From NCBI RefSeq assembly GCF_021018805.1, contig NC_086247.1, forward strand, positions 120,887,094-120,951,093: DNA of 64,000 bases. Reading direction: 5' to 3'. The notes below the pieces were generated by a model. The model did not search any database. It had not been told where the DNA came from and saw only the letters and a program-made list of their open reading frames with translations. How positions within the stretch are numbered: the first letter of the stretch is position 1; each line of letters opens with the position of its first letter. Shown here piece after piece: positions 48,511 through 60,041 of the stretch. The stretch comes from Prinia subflava (Eukaryota > Chordata > Aves > Passeriformes > Cisticolidae). Position numbers and translations under genes: made by a program.

Positions 48511-50560
48511 CAACCAAAAGGAAGCGTTTAACAGAGAGAGATTTCTGTGTCCTTCACAGCCAGCCAGCTGAGGCTTTGTTACACCTTTTTTCACAAGCAA
48601 AGATCATTCAGATCCTTCTAGGCTCCATCCTTGCTTTTTGGAATCACTCACGGCAAAATTTAGGATGAACAACCATGCCAACCTCCAGAAGCCAACACGG
48701 TGTGCCCCTGTTTGGGCACAGGAGCCTCTGATCTGCTGCTGCCACATCTCTGGCTCCTCTGCAAGGGAAAATGCAGCAGCAAAGGTATTCTTGATGTTCT
48801 CCCACACGTAGTGGGACTGTTGTTCTGAGACACAAAGGTCTTGGCAGCAGACATGCTGCTCCAGGGGTGAGGGAGATGCTCTGAACACACAAATATGAGC
48901 AGGGTGTGTTTGACTGCACAGTCAAGGGTGAGGCCCCATAAAAATACTCCTGCTGTGCTGCATCTGCCACACCCAGCCAGTGAGGGGTGGGATCTCCAAA
49001 GGTTTATTTATTAAGTTTCTGGGTGGGCTGTTGAGCAGGCAGGTGGGGAGGTCTGAGCATTGCTGGCCATGCCAGTGACATGATGGCAGAACTCTGATCA
49101 GTATTTCCAGTGATGAGGAGCAAAGTGCTCACTATAACCCATGCCAAGGAGCACAGGGTTAACACTCAGCTTGCTGTGCTTTTATGGTAAATCCAGCAGT
49201 TGGCAGTTTCCAGCCTTTGCATGTGGAATTTATCAAGATGAAAATGAGCAACTGTCATGTTTTCTCTTTCTGTTGCAGGGTTGCTGGGCAGATTTCTCAA
49301 CTCTTCCAGCTCTGTGGCAGAGGTAACTGTTCAGTGGGATTGTCCTTTTCCTCCTTTCCTTCCTACCATTCATTTTTCCTCTCCAGACCACAACACCTGG
49401 AGGCAGCATCTTCCTGATGGCCACGGAGAAAGCTGCCAGCCTCAAAACATATTCACATGAATGCCCACCATCACATGAAACATTCTTTCTCTGTCAGAAT
49501 GATACGCTATTTTCCCCCCTCCCCCTCTGATTAAAGGTAACATAAAAAGTGTTTTATCTGCACTGGGCTGTGCTTTGAGTTTCTGGGTTGTTCCATCAGC
49601 ATCTGCTGATAGTGCTAAGCCCTGAAATGTGAAAACAGCTACTTTAGCTGTCACACTACAGTGCAATGACTACTTTTGTGGTGCCTGCACAACACACACA
49701 GCAAATACATACATAATTTTAAAAGGCTCCTTTATGGGGCCAAAGCTTTGGTTTGTATTGAAGCAATTCTGAAGTAGCATCTTTGTTTGCCTGGCACTGG
49801 TTGCCTGCCCATAGCCAAGATCAGGCTTTGCTCCATACCCTGAAAAAAATTGGATTTCAAATTAACTTGTGCCTTTTAAAAAACACAAAAGCCCACAAAT
49901 ATTCCAGGCAAAACTTCAGATTATTGCTCAGTGAGAGAACAAGCTGTAAGTGCTCTGACCTCACAGTATCGCTAAATTATTATTCCTGAACAATACTGTA
50001 TTGTGGAAACAAAAAGCACTAGCTGCAGCCTTCTGTTATCAATCAGCCAGCAGCACAGCAATAAAGTTATTTAACTCTCACTCTCAGAAGCACACAAATC
50101 AGTAGCAGTGGGTGTGGAGCAGAAATGGACAGACAGACCTTGATGTTTAATTAATTCAAAATTACTCTTAGTTCATAAATGGCTGACTTAAGCAATGTGA
50201 GTAACAGCACATGACAACTGTATCTGTATTTCCCAAAACCTAAAAGAGGCATCTTAAACCACAGCAAGTCAGGGAAAGCACAACAGCTTGGCAATTGCAA
50301 CTTCTTGGTATTTTTAAAAGTAGTTTTCAATTTCTAGCTGGTGTCACTTGCTGAAATGAATAGGATCCATGTGATTGTGGCACATAGTCTGTGTTCTTAA
50401 GGCTTGGGCCTCAGGCTTTTAAATTAATTCAATAATGTCTTAAAGTGCTGTTGTATCAGGCGGGGGTTGGTTTTTAGATATGCTTATTTAATTTGTACTT
50501 CTCTTTTTATTTTTGTGCAGATGTTTCTTGATCTCCAATCCTCCCGACCTGCTTTGGGGA
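48511..50560. other. Intergenic DNA, nothing recognised
   Basis: Unique sequence. Several 60-108 aa frames around 48600-49460 lack any recognised feature. No RNA gene or repeat noticed. Confidence 0.5.
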
Positions 50561-50564
50561 AGGA

Positions 50565-50700
50565 TGTTTATGGCTTGTTTGGCGTTTTTTCCCCGTTGGT
50601 TCTTTGGGGGTTCTTTTTGGTTGTTTGGTTTGGTTTTGTTTAGTTGCTTTGTTTGGCTTTTTAGGCTTTGTTCGGGTTTGTTTGGGTTTTTGATGCTTTT
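50565..50700. repeat. T/G-rich low-complexity tract
   Basis: TTTGG, GGTTTG and TTTTGTTTAG words repeat without strict period immediately left of the CpG-rich block. Complementary in type to the A/C-rich tracts elsewhere in the window. Confidence 0.7.
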
Positions 50701-50704
50701 TGCA

Positions 50705-50982
50705 TCGTCGGGCTGCAATGGGAAGGAGAGGGGATAACGTGTCTGCGGAGATTCCGCCCGCAGAGGGCTGTGCGGGCACACTGTGGTACGGGCACTCACA
50801 CGCAGGGCTCCTCGCGTACAGGTACTCGCAGGAACAGGCACGGGCGCACGTTTATTCCCAGCCCCAGGCATCGGGAGGATGGGAACCAGCGGGAAAGCGG
50901 GAGCGGCCACGGGCGCTGCGCCAGCGGCTGCGCGGTCACGGAGCGCCCCCTGCTGCCCGTGCGCCGCCACCACGCAGTGCGG
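50705..50982. promoter_or_regulatory. CpG-rich patch beside the minisatellite
   Basis: About 280 bp with many CpGs and high GC, next to AT/TG-rich DNA. It includes CCGCCCGCAG, GGGCGCTGCGCC and a strong CTCF motif at 50942-50955. It could be an orphan CpG island or a boundary element. No TATA, CCAAT or clear start signal is seen, and the overlapping ORFs merge into the repeat array. Confidence 0.55.
50942..50955 (-). promoter_or_regulatory. Strong CTCF-type motif
   Basis: The minus strand reads GCAGCAGGGGGCGCT, matching the CTCF core CCASYAGRKGGCRS except for the first base. The motif is in unique CpG-rich sequence 28 bp left of the minisatellite. CTCF sites of this quality are commonly occupied in vertebrates and anchor chromatin loops (established knowledge); occupancy here is inference. 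Confidence 0.55.
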
Positions 50983-51585
50983 GGGATCCTCGGGACACCC
51001 GGGATCCTGGGGATACCCGGGATCCTGGGGATACCCGGGATCCTGGGGATACCCGGGATCCTCGGGACACCCGGGATCCTGGGGATACCCGGGATCCTCG
51101 GGACACCCGGGATCCTCGGGATATCCGGGATCCTCGGGACACCCAGGATCCTGGGGATACCCGGGATCCTGGGGATACCCGGGATCCTCGGGACACCCGG
51201 GATCCTGGGGATACCCGGGATCCTCGGGACACCCGGGATCCTCGGGATATCCGGGATCCTCGGGACACCCAGGATCCTGGGGATACCCGGGATCCTGGGG
51301 ATACCCGGGATCCTCGGGATACCTGGGATCCTTGGGAACCCGGGATCCATGGGACACCCGGGATCCTCGAGACACCCGGGATCCTCGGGACACCTGGGAT
51401 CCTCAGCACACCCGAGATCCTGGGGATACCTGGGATCCTCGGGACACCCGGGATCCTCAGGACACCTGAAATTCTTGGGACACCTGGGCTCCTTGGGACA
51501 TGGATACCTGGGATCCTCGGGGCACCCGGGATCTTCGGGACACCTGGAATCCTCGGGACATGGACACCTGGGATTTTTGGGACAG
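50983..51585 (+). repeat. 18-bp GC-rich minisatellite with BamHI site in each unit
   Basis: About 33 tandem copies of GGGATCCTSGGGAYACCC. Copies 1-18 (50983-51306) are nearly perfect and of two main types (CTGGGGATACCC and CTCGGGACACCC) plus rare ATATCC and AGGATCC variants. From about 51307 the array decays, with indels such as GGACATGGATACC at about 51497 and 51558. Eighteen bp is six codons, so long frames stay open in several phases on both strands (for example hexapeptides like DPGDTR or ILGIPG). That openness is explained by the repeat and is not evidence for a protein. Confidence 0.97.
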
Positions 51586-54500
51586 GTCTTACACCTGCCT
51601 TTGAGGGAAGCAGGTCCCAGGTACCCTCCCGACCAGCTGGAATTTTCCTGAAGGCGCGCTGTACACAGCTGGTAAAAACTCTGTTGTGTGAAATGAGCTC
51701 AAGGGACCTTACAGCAGCTCCAGAAGACTCGCCTGAAGTCCTTCCTGTAGGCAGGGAAGAGCCATGGGCCTCACAGCCATGGAACCTCTCTGTCCCCCTG
51801 GTGGAGGCATCTTTCAGTTTGGGCTGAAAAGCAGATGATTTAAAGCCCAGTGTTTCCACTGAACAAGAATCATGCTTTCCTGCCACCTCTCTGCAGTCTG
51901 ACCCTTGTGTCCCTGTCTTCCCAGCAGAGCATATTCCCTTCTACTCTGTGAAGGGAGTGTGTGACACCAAACACAACACGCAGTCAACAACAGCATTGCC
52001 CATGGTATATAATGACATAAAAGAAGTTTCCTCATAGGTTCACAGGATTTCTTGTCATTTCTCTGCCAAGCAAGTGAAAGGCATTTGTAATTGTGCATAT
52101 TTTGAAAAGATGAGAGGAAGTGATTCCTGAAGATGAACTTACACCTATGCAGAGCTGACTGTGGGAGCTGAGAGCTAATATCCCTGCCCTAAGAATTTGG
52201 GCATGAGCACATCACAGCAGTCTGGAGCCACAGCAAGTGCAGGTGGCTAAACTGCCCACATCCTCCAGATTAGTTAGGGACAAACACAAAATAGCCTCAC
52301 CTACCCTTAAATACACAACTGGTCAGTGGGCAGGATGAAAAGCTTGTGTCAAGCTGTGCAGTGAGATTGAACCTCCTTCAAACCTGCTCTCCGCCTTGAC
52401 AGGCTGAGGTGGGGATTATGGTGCCTTTGAACCCAAGGCTGATTTTTTGGCTTTCTGGCTATGCAGAAATTCTCTGCTATATGTTCAAAGCATGCTGTGA
52501 CCTGGCCTTGTTCTAGGATTGCCAGATACTCGGGATTATTATAGGATACCTTATGTTATACTTGACTAAAAAGCCTTGCATTAAAGGTTTATGAATAATG
52601 GATGTTCACTGCATCCACTGCTTGTCTGACAACCCCAAACTGCAAGTCCAGAGACACAGCTGTTGCACACAAGCAAATAAATAATGTATTTACTATAAAA
52701 TTACGCTCCATGCACAATGAGGTGTAACTCGCTGCACAAATGCAACTCATCAGAGAATATCCCAGATTTTAATAAACTAAATGTACCAGCCCTACCTAAT
52801 GTGCAGCCCTGTTTCTGCAAAAGTAAATATCTTACCATGGGCTGCTGGCTTATAAATCATGGGGTTTATTTTTCCAGTGCAGGAATGTGCTGCAGATTTA
52901 TAAAACATTTAAGACCCTGTGGTTAATGTTTCCTCTGTTCATGAATATCCTGAGGGACCAAACCATTGTTTAATCTTCTACAAAAATAACCATGATTTAT
53001 ACAAAAGTTGTTTGAAACATATTTCTTTTATTAACAGTGCCATTGAATGTCAAAACCAGAACCTAGATTTACCTACCATTCATGCTACCCATATAATATA
53101 TAATGTTGTGTGCATTGCTAGCGAAAAAAAGTAAATATTACTCCTGTTGAGTGAAAGTCTACAGGTAGATAGCTTAATTTTTAAGGTGATTTGGATCTAG
53201 ACGAACATCCAGCAGCCATATGAGTTAATAGAGCTCTCAGTGTGCTATAGGTCTGAAGCACTCCTTGTCTGTAAAGTGACTCTGTAAACACCAGGAAAAA
53301 AAAAAAAAAAACAGCCAATGAACCAAACAAAAAACAAGCTTTGTTTGCCTTGTCTGGCTGCCAGAGTGCTGCTTGGATTTCCTCATGTGGTTCAGGTTGG
53401 ACACCAGGAACACTAAAACCACCAGCTTTTTAAAAACTGATATGCAAAAGTAAGATATAAACTGGTAATCAAAATTAGAACCTGCTGGTTGTAGAGGTCC
53501 TGAAAAAGTCTGTAAAAATGGGGTGACCCAGGAGTACGTGTGTTATCAGGTCTCACAGACTCCATTCCCAGAAGTTACTGGAGAAAACATTCTTTCTCTC
53601 TGACCTGCAGACTCTGAAGGCAACACGTCGTTTTGCATTGTGCTACGTGTCCAGTCCTTTACAGGCTTAGCAGTGACCTTGAGGCCACTCTCCACCTGGA
53701 ACCAGCCCATTCCTACCAGCAGCACAGGCCCCACGTCCCAGCCTGAGCTAAATCAGCTTTGCACAGCCCCCAGGAACAAGAAATTACAGGGAAAAAAATT
53801 GGAGTTCAACATCAACATGTGGGACGATGCATATGAGCAGGGAAGGCAGCGATAAATATTTGTATTTAGTCACTTCTCAAGGGGCACATTAAAGGAGGAA
53901 GTGTGTTTGTTATTCCCAGTCAGAAACAACAGTGGGGCTTGGAGGCTGAGGTTGAAAGTGCATATCAGTAATTCAGTGTGGAATATATTGTTATAGGGAT
54001 TTGGTGTAATTATCAAAAGCAAAACAAAGAAATGAAGAAAAATTCATTCCAGCTCTCAAATTACACTTGGTCAGAAAGCCTTCCCCCCCCGCCCCCTTTT
54101 TATTTGAGAACCAGAAGCAGAGTCTTTGGTTTGCACCTCTGACCATTCATTTTTCAAGCCTGTCTGAGAACCTCAGACTTTTCTGCACAGAGAAACAAGA
54201 TGTGAGGAAAAAGAAGTTACTAGGCTGAAAACTGTTTTGTCTAAGAACACAAGCTTAGTTAATAACCACAAGAAGTTCAGAACTAAAGTTACATTTTAAC
54301 AAGTTCTCAGATACCACAGATATGATAAAACTTCAGAATGTTGCTAATCTGCTCAAGAAACCAGAACTTGCCTCATGGAGACAGTATAACAAGCATTGGA
54401 ATGTAAGAGGATTATTGGTGTTTCTGATCATGTTGAACTGAAAAATTCCCTTGCTTTTAAGTTCTATCTTAGTACAGGGAAGTACATGAATACAAAACTC

Positions 54501-54955
54501 ATGTGCTTGAGTTCTACCTGACTTAAGTGAGTATTATTTCACTCTCCATTCAAGATCAATGCTAATTTGTAGTATCAGTGACTGCAATTCCAAATGCAAC
54601 ATTCAAATCAGCGTGTGCAGTTCTCATGACATCAAGAGGGGTAAAGATGGTCCTTTGGTTTCAAATCTCCTTTCACAAACACTACGGCTGTGCCATCTGG
54701 AGAGTGGCCAGAGAGCAGGAAGGAGCGAATCCATGAAGTGAGAAGAAAGATGAAGAGAGATTCCACTGACATAACCTTGTGCAGCTTCCCTGGGCCAGCT
54801 GGTATTAGCAGAGAAATGGGCTTTGTTTAGTGAAGGATGCCCTCCCGTTTTGATGCTCTTCCTTGTCAGGAAAGAGAGATTGATAGCACCAAGCCCTCAC
54901 TCCATGAGTTTACCTACTGTGACAGTCTCTGAAAAGGAGACTCAGGAGCCAGCAT
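51586..54955. other. Intergenic DNA, nothing recognised
   Basis: Unique sequence. A16 run at about 53296-53312 and a C-rich run at 54083-54096 are the only simple repeats. Small ORFs show no family resemblance. Confidence 0.5.
51791..51804 (-). promoter_or_regulatory. CTCF-like motif right of the minisatellite
   Basis: The minus strand reads CCACCAGGGGGACA, one core mismatch from consensus (A for C). It has the same orientation as the stronger motif at 50942-50955, so the minisatellite lies between two co-oriented candidates. Confidence 0.35.
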
Positions 54956-54960
54956 GCATC

Positions 54961-55075
54961 TCAAAAACAAACAAAGAAACCAACAAACAAAACCAACCAA
55001 CCACAACAACGACAAAACCCAACAAAAAACTCCCACAACCACACCCCAAACAAACAAACAAGCAAACAAACCAAT
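54961..55075. repeat. (CAAA)n/(AACC)n low-complexity tract
   Basis: AAACAAAC, CCAACCAACC and ACAACAACG words without strict period over about 115 bp. It produces a Lys/Asn/Gln/Thr-rich stretch in an otherwise meaningless frame. Confidence 0.85.
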
Positions 55076-57380
55076 CCTATTACTCTAAACTTGCCATTAC
55101 TTTGGTCATCCCAGCGAGAATTGTCTTTCCTCTTTCTCCTTTTTTTCCCCCATTAACTTTTAGACAATTCTTAGCTATTGAAATCCTACTATCATTCGCT
55201 GGCAGAATTAATTATTTGTGTTTTATTTTACTGTAATTCTTGGCAGCTGTCCTTATTGAAACTCTCAGTTGCCAAATGAGGTAAAAACAGATATAAAAAT
55301 ATTCATTCAATAGCTATGCATTTAAAAAAGAATAATTCAAGCAATAAAAAACTGTCTTAGTTATGGTTTCCTTTGCTATCTAAATGGCTCCTATGGAGAA
55401 ATCTTAGCAGCAGAAGAGCAGTGGGGAAAGAGCTACATTCTCTCTAATTTTAATGCAGGTATGTAGGATACTCGTGCTATCAGAAACGCTAGAGTTGTTC
55501 AGCAGAACTTCTTCTTTCATTAGATAATAGCCATAGCATTAAGCATAAGGGACACAAAGTAAATGACAAGCCCACCAGTATCACAATCGAGATGTTTTTA
55601 GTCAGGATAGATGCAAAGAGATATACATACACTCATGAGATGTAAAAAGGAAAAGACTGCTGAAAAGCAAGTGTACATCACTCTTCCACTTAACTTTCCT
55701 CACATGATCTTCAGGATCCTTCACATAAAAGAAAAAAAAAGAGGTGGATCCCTCCTGTTTTATTATCTGTTTTGGAAATCAGTGCAGATAAGATGTTAAC
55801 ATTTGAGGCTTCAGGCTCACACAGGAAATCTCATCAGAAGGCAGTGTGGTCCCAAACAAGTGCCTGCCTCCCCAGCTGACAATTTAATGGGACCAGATTT
55901 CCAGCTCCCTTCTCCTGACTCCAGGAGCAGCAACCTGCCTGTCAGAGCCCACTGTGCTGGGTAAGCCCCACCAGACAGCTGGCACAGCACAGTCTCCTAC
56001 AAACTTATTTTCAAGAAAGCAATTCACAGCAATCCAAAATGGCCTCAAAATGGTGTATCATAATTGACTAGATTCTGTGTTCAGTTGTATTGGCAAAAAA
56101 GCTACACTTAATGAAAATAAGATGTAATTCTACACTCATTTGAATGATATGATTTGTGGCAGAAAGTGTAGTAAACAAAAGATCAAGAGGCAAATTTAGC
56201 CTTATTTTTTATTTATCAATTAATTTCAGTGGCTACAAAAAGCTCCAGTTTTGTCCCTAATAAAAATAATTATATTCCATAGATGATGCACTCAAAATGT
56301 ATTATGATATCCCTGTAGATAAGAGCAAAAAGAAGAATTTGGACCCAAATAAAAGGCACAGCAATGAGAAGAAATCTCATTCTGAGCAGAAATCTTTCTA
56401 CTTGGTTACCACGCAATCTAATTCTGACAGTGCACTCAACTTGAAAAATGACATCCCCATCTCCAAGAATTGAAAGGTGGCAGAAAAAGCAGGCACTCGG
56501 TGCTTTAGTCTAAAGCAATTATGAGCTCCTCACAAGCTCAAAGACAAGAATTGATTTTCATTTCTAGATTATCAAGAGGTGGGGGCAAGCAGGTCAGGAA
56601 ATCTGACCCTATCTTGACCTGCTGGATTGGATTGTTCTCAGACCTGTTCAATATTGAAAAGGATTGTTTGGGATGGGAGAGAGGGAGGAGGAGAAAAGAA
56701 ATCCTTTGGCATATTTTGTGCCCACTGGTATCTAAGCATCTTTTTCTTTACCATGCTTTATGGTCTTAATAATTCAATTTCTAATACTTTAAGTGCTTAT
56801 TTGAAAGACATTTCCATGTGAGTGACTGCAGAGCAAAAGCTGCAGACTTCTGAATCAAGGGAGTGTAAAAGTGATATAGAAATAAGCACAGCCTGGCCTC
56901 AGAGGGGACCTGTAAATCTTTAGATCACTCCTGTGCTATACATATACTATAAACCAACCAGTTGTCCTATATTTTTTGCTGTTGTGATGATTCAACATTT
57001 GTGTAACGCCATCTGTTTCAAAAGGCTCCAAATCCTTGCACCATTACTTGACTTCCACAGAAATTTTGCCATTTACCAAGGTGAGACACTTGCATCTATG
57101 CTTTAAACTGAAATACGATGAAACCTTGCTAATTCAAGTTCTTAGTTCATCACTACTCAGACTACTGAGAACTGGAATTACTGTAACATTGCTTTATTTT
57201 TCTGTAGGTGCTTTAGATAAACTCATGTGCTTTTCCTTTTTTTCTCACATTACGAAGGAGTATCTTGTCTACAAGGAATAATACACAAGTTAAACAATAT
57301 CTTCAAGGAGTAGCTATGAAAAACATAAACTTTGTAGAGGAACTCAAAGCAGCAGGAGGTCAGGAATAGCTTAAACACTA
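55076..57380. other. Intergenic DNA, nothing recognised
   Basis: Unique AT-rich sequence, no coding frame over 82 aa, no recognised transposon or RNA gene. Confidence 0.5.
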
Positions 57381-57386
57381 AGCCAG

Positions 57387-57965
57387 TGTTGTGTTTTAAG
57401 CTGGTAGGCAGCTAAACACCACACAGCCATTCACTCATTTCTCCTCCCCCTCAGTGGGGTGGTGGAGAGAATTGGGCAAAACTTTGTGGGTTGGGATATA
57501 GACAGTTTAATAGGACAGAAAAGGAATGGAAAATAGCAATAATAATAATAACAATAATGACTCTAAAATAATTAGAATGTACAAAACAAAAGGTGCACAA
57601 TGTTATTGCTCACCACTCACTGCTCAGACAATTCCTGAGCAGTGTCTTCTGGCCAGCTTATATGTATTCCATACCATATGCCATATACCCCCCCAGTTTA
57701 TGTACTGGGGTATGTATAGCATATGGTATGGAATAATCTTTGTCCATTTTGGGTCAGATGTCGTGGCTGTGTCTCCTCCCAGCTTCTTGTGCCCCCAGCC
57801 CGCTTGCTTGCAGGGCAAGATGAGAAGTTAGAGTCCTTGACCACTGCTTAGCAACAACTAAAACATCAGTGTGTTATTAACATTATTCTCATTCTAAATC
57901 CAAAACACAGCACTGCACCAGCTACTGGGAAAAAAAATAACTCTATCCCAGCTGAAACCAGGACA
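57387..57965 (-). repeat. ERV long terminal repeat (3' LTR in element orientation)
   Basis: Minus-strand start TGTCCTGGTTTCAGCTGG and end in ACACAACA-type sequence. The poly(A) signal ATTAAA is at 57506-57511 (minus), just before a TAT-rich AAT microsatellite. The LTR text from 57835 to 57965 (for example AGCAACAACTAAAACATCAG) is almost identical to the other LTR. It carries a large inverted repeat at 57665-57735 that its partner lacks. Confidence 0.9.
57665..57735. repeat. Inverted repeat, 17-bp perfect arms, inside the LTR
   Basis: The left arm 57665-57681 (TATTCCATACCATATGC) is the exact reverse complement of 57719-57735. The interior (ATATACCCC against GGGGTATGTAT) extends the pairing. 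In the partner LTR only the right-arm sequence (TTATGGTATGGAATA at about 59795) is present, so the left arm was added. Confidence 0.95.
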
Positions 57966-58148
57966 CTTTTTGTGTGGATTACCATAAATCACCTCCAGCA
58001 CAGCTAATTTCTTCAGGTACAGGATACCTCTGTCCATGTTGATCCACTTGCCTGGGTGATATATATTATCTTCCTGAGAGGGATATCTTTCCTTCTCTCC
58101 TGAACCGGAGGCACCTCCAGAGGCTGAGGCCTCATGCCACTTTTCCAA
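57966..58148 (-). pseudogene. Retroviral gag remnant
   Basis: The minus strand reads an open stretch of about 60 codons ending at the LTR junction, including a GILYLKKLAVLEVIYGNP segment that resembles a conserved stretch of avian ERV gag polyproteins as I remember them. The frame runs into the LTR, showing where the internal deletion joined. Too short to be functional; the assignment is from memory and not certain. Confidence 0.4.
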
Positions 58149-59431
58149 TCACTTTGTCAATGCCCATTTCCCTAGAAACAATCCCAGCTTTTTTGCTTCC
58201 CTACCCCCTAATTCCAGGCTACTGTCCCAGTTATCCCAGCATTGGAACAGACAGGTGACAATGTGCTCACCTGCCAGATGGCTGAAACCTCTTCACATAT
58301 CCAGCTGCAAACACAGGGATGGAGACTGGGTGGTTACTGCCTTGTCTGAATTCTGTCTCCTCTTCCTTCTGTTCTCACGATGGCCTTGCTTTGGAGTAGT
58401 CTGCCTCATCCACTTCTTCCCTTAAGTAAATAAAGAATTCCTTCTTTTATGAGATGACTTTTGTTTCCAATGTTTCCTCACGTGTATAAGAATGGCTGAT
58501 AATGACACGAGTTGCCTCTCTGGTTCAGCACATCACGGGGGTTGGAGTAGCTGCAATAGCTGTCACTTTGTTGTCAGATTAAGAGACTTTCTCTTGCCCT
58601 CAAAGGTAGTCAGTGGTGTCAGACAGGGCTCGTGGATGTGGGCCAGGCCTCAGCATGTTGCAGTGATCTGTGTCTCCTGGAATGGCCCGGGTGACAGCTC
58701 ACTTTTTCTGAATATTTTGCTAGTTTTTCAGGGTTCTGCTCAGGGATGAAGTCCGAAACACTGGAGGTGCCTCCTCTCCTAGGTACTTGCCGGTACTGTC
58801 CCGTACCCCCTGACACCCACAGCTGTCCAGCCTCCAGGTAGATCTCTGGGTGGTATTCTTAAATAGGTGTTTAAATGAGATCTGGAGCACATTCAGTAAT
58901 ATAAGACATATCAACAGAAACCTGCCAGTCTGAACATCCCAATAATATTCGAAATTCTCAAAAGGTACAGTAACTAGCCTGGAGAATAAGGAACAGGGGA
59001 AGACAAAAAGGAGGAAAGGAGGGTGAAGGAGTGGGGGACACCTTCCCCTACTTTGTCTCACCCATAGCTTGGCCCTCTAAGGAGAAGTCATAAATTATTT
59101 CTAGTTTCTGAGTGATGCTCCCAGAATATGGCAGTCTACATACAGATACCAGATTAGTCTCATGATCAGCAATTTTGTCATATCAGGAGCTAGTGTTACA
59201 AATGACAGCAAAATTATAAACCTTAATCCAGTCCCCAGAGGTGACAAACACCACGACAGGGTGTTTGTCATATACAGGTGCTACATAGTGCAACTCTGAG
59301 AACAAGTGCAACAACTCTGTGAGCAAATAAATCAACTCTGAGACGAGTGACTATTAAACTAATTTAATGAATGTTTATAAAAATTTCTTTTGAAACACCC
59401 TGGTCAGACCTGTCATTATCTTCACCCTCTT
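58149..59431 (-). other. ERV internal leader-derived sequence
   Basis: The sequence between the gag-like remnant and the primer-binding site has no intact retroviral frame. A 113-aa minus frame at 58720-59061 has hydrophobic segments but no recognised motif. It includes an 11-bp-arm perfect hairpin at 59242-59270. Some of this may be unrelated sequence inserted later. Confidence 0.4.
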
Positions 59432-59450
59432 GGCACCATGTTTGGTGTCA
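59432..59450 (-). other. Decayed retroviral primer-binding site (tRNA-Lys type)
   Basis: The minus strand reads TGACACCAAACATGGTGCC ten bases inside the 5' LTR. This matches the tRNA-Lys-1,2 PBS at most positions, and several of the differences are G-to-A changes, as expected of CpG decay or editing. Its position fixes the element orientation as minus. Confidence 0.6.
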
Positions 59451-59460
59451 GAAAAATGGC

Positions 59461-60041
59461 TGTTGTGGTTTAACTTGGCTGGCAACTAAATACCACAGCT
59501 TGTTCACTTGTTTTCCCTCTCCCTGCAGCAGGACAGGGGAGAGATTCAGAAAAAAAGATTAACATTTGTGGGTTTGGATAAAGACAGTTTAATGAGACAG
59601 AAAAGGAAGGGGGGGAATAATAATAATATTATTAATAACAATAATAATAGTAGTAGTAGTAATAGTTGTTGTTATATCCAAAATAACCATGCACAGAGCT
59701 ATTGGTCAGAACTCACTGCCCAATGCCCAGACCATTCCTGAACAGTGGCCCCTGACCAGCTGTCCCCCCAGTTTGCATACTGAGCATGCTGTCTTATGGT
59801 ATGGAATATTCTTCGTCCAGTTTGGGGCCAGTTGTCCCAGCTGTGTCCCCTCTCAACTTCTTGTGCCCCCAGCCTACTCCCTGGCAGGCCAATATGAGAT
59901 GCTGAAGAGTCCTTGACTGCTGCTTAGCAACAACTAAAACATCGGTGTGTTATCAACATTATTCTCATTCTAAATCCAAAACATAACACTGCACCAGCTA
60001 CTGGAAAGTAAATTAACTGTCTCCCAGCTGAAATCAGCACA
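59461..60041 (-). repeat. ERV long terminal repeat (5' LTR in element orientation)
   Basis: About 581 bp with TG/CA termini (minus-strand start TGTGCTGATTTCAGCTGG, end CCACAACA). The ATTAAA signal is at 59588-59593 (minus), next to an AAT/AGT trinucleotide tract at 59618-59665. Overall text parallels the LTR at 57387-57965 but with many substitutions and indels. Confidence 0.9.

Larger units (their letters stand above)
57387..60041 (-). mobile_element. Internally deleted endogenous retrovirus (ERVK-like), minus strand
   Basis: Two related LTRs of about 580 bp flank only about 1.5 kb of internal sequence, so most of gag, pol and env is gone. On the minus strand each LTR begins TGTS and ends ACA, with an ATTAAA signal in the second half. 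Next to the right-hand LTR (the 5' LTR) is a decayed primer-binding site resembling the tRNA-Lys-1,2 type used by betaretroviruses. Next to the left-hand LTR is a gag-like fragment. The LTRs differ substantially from each other, and the outer flanks show no matching target-site duplication. The element is therefore either old or a recombinant of two related insertions. It has no coding capacity left. Confidence 0.8.

Noticed and set aside
50488..51886. ORFs of 184-375 aa across the minisatellite
   Set aside because: Openness follows from an 18-bp (six-codon) unit; the sequence is pure repeat and both strands are open.
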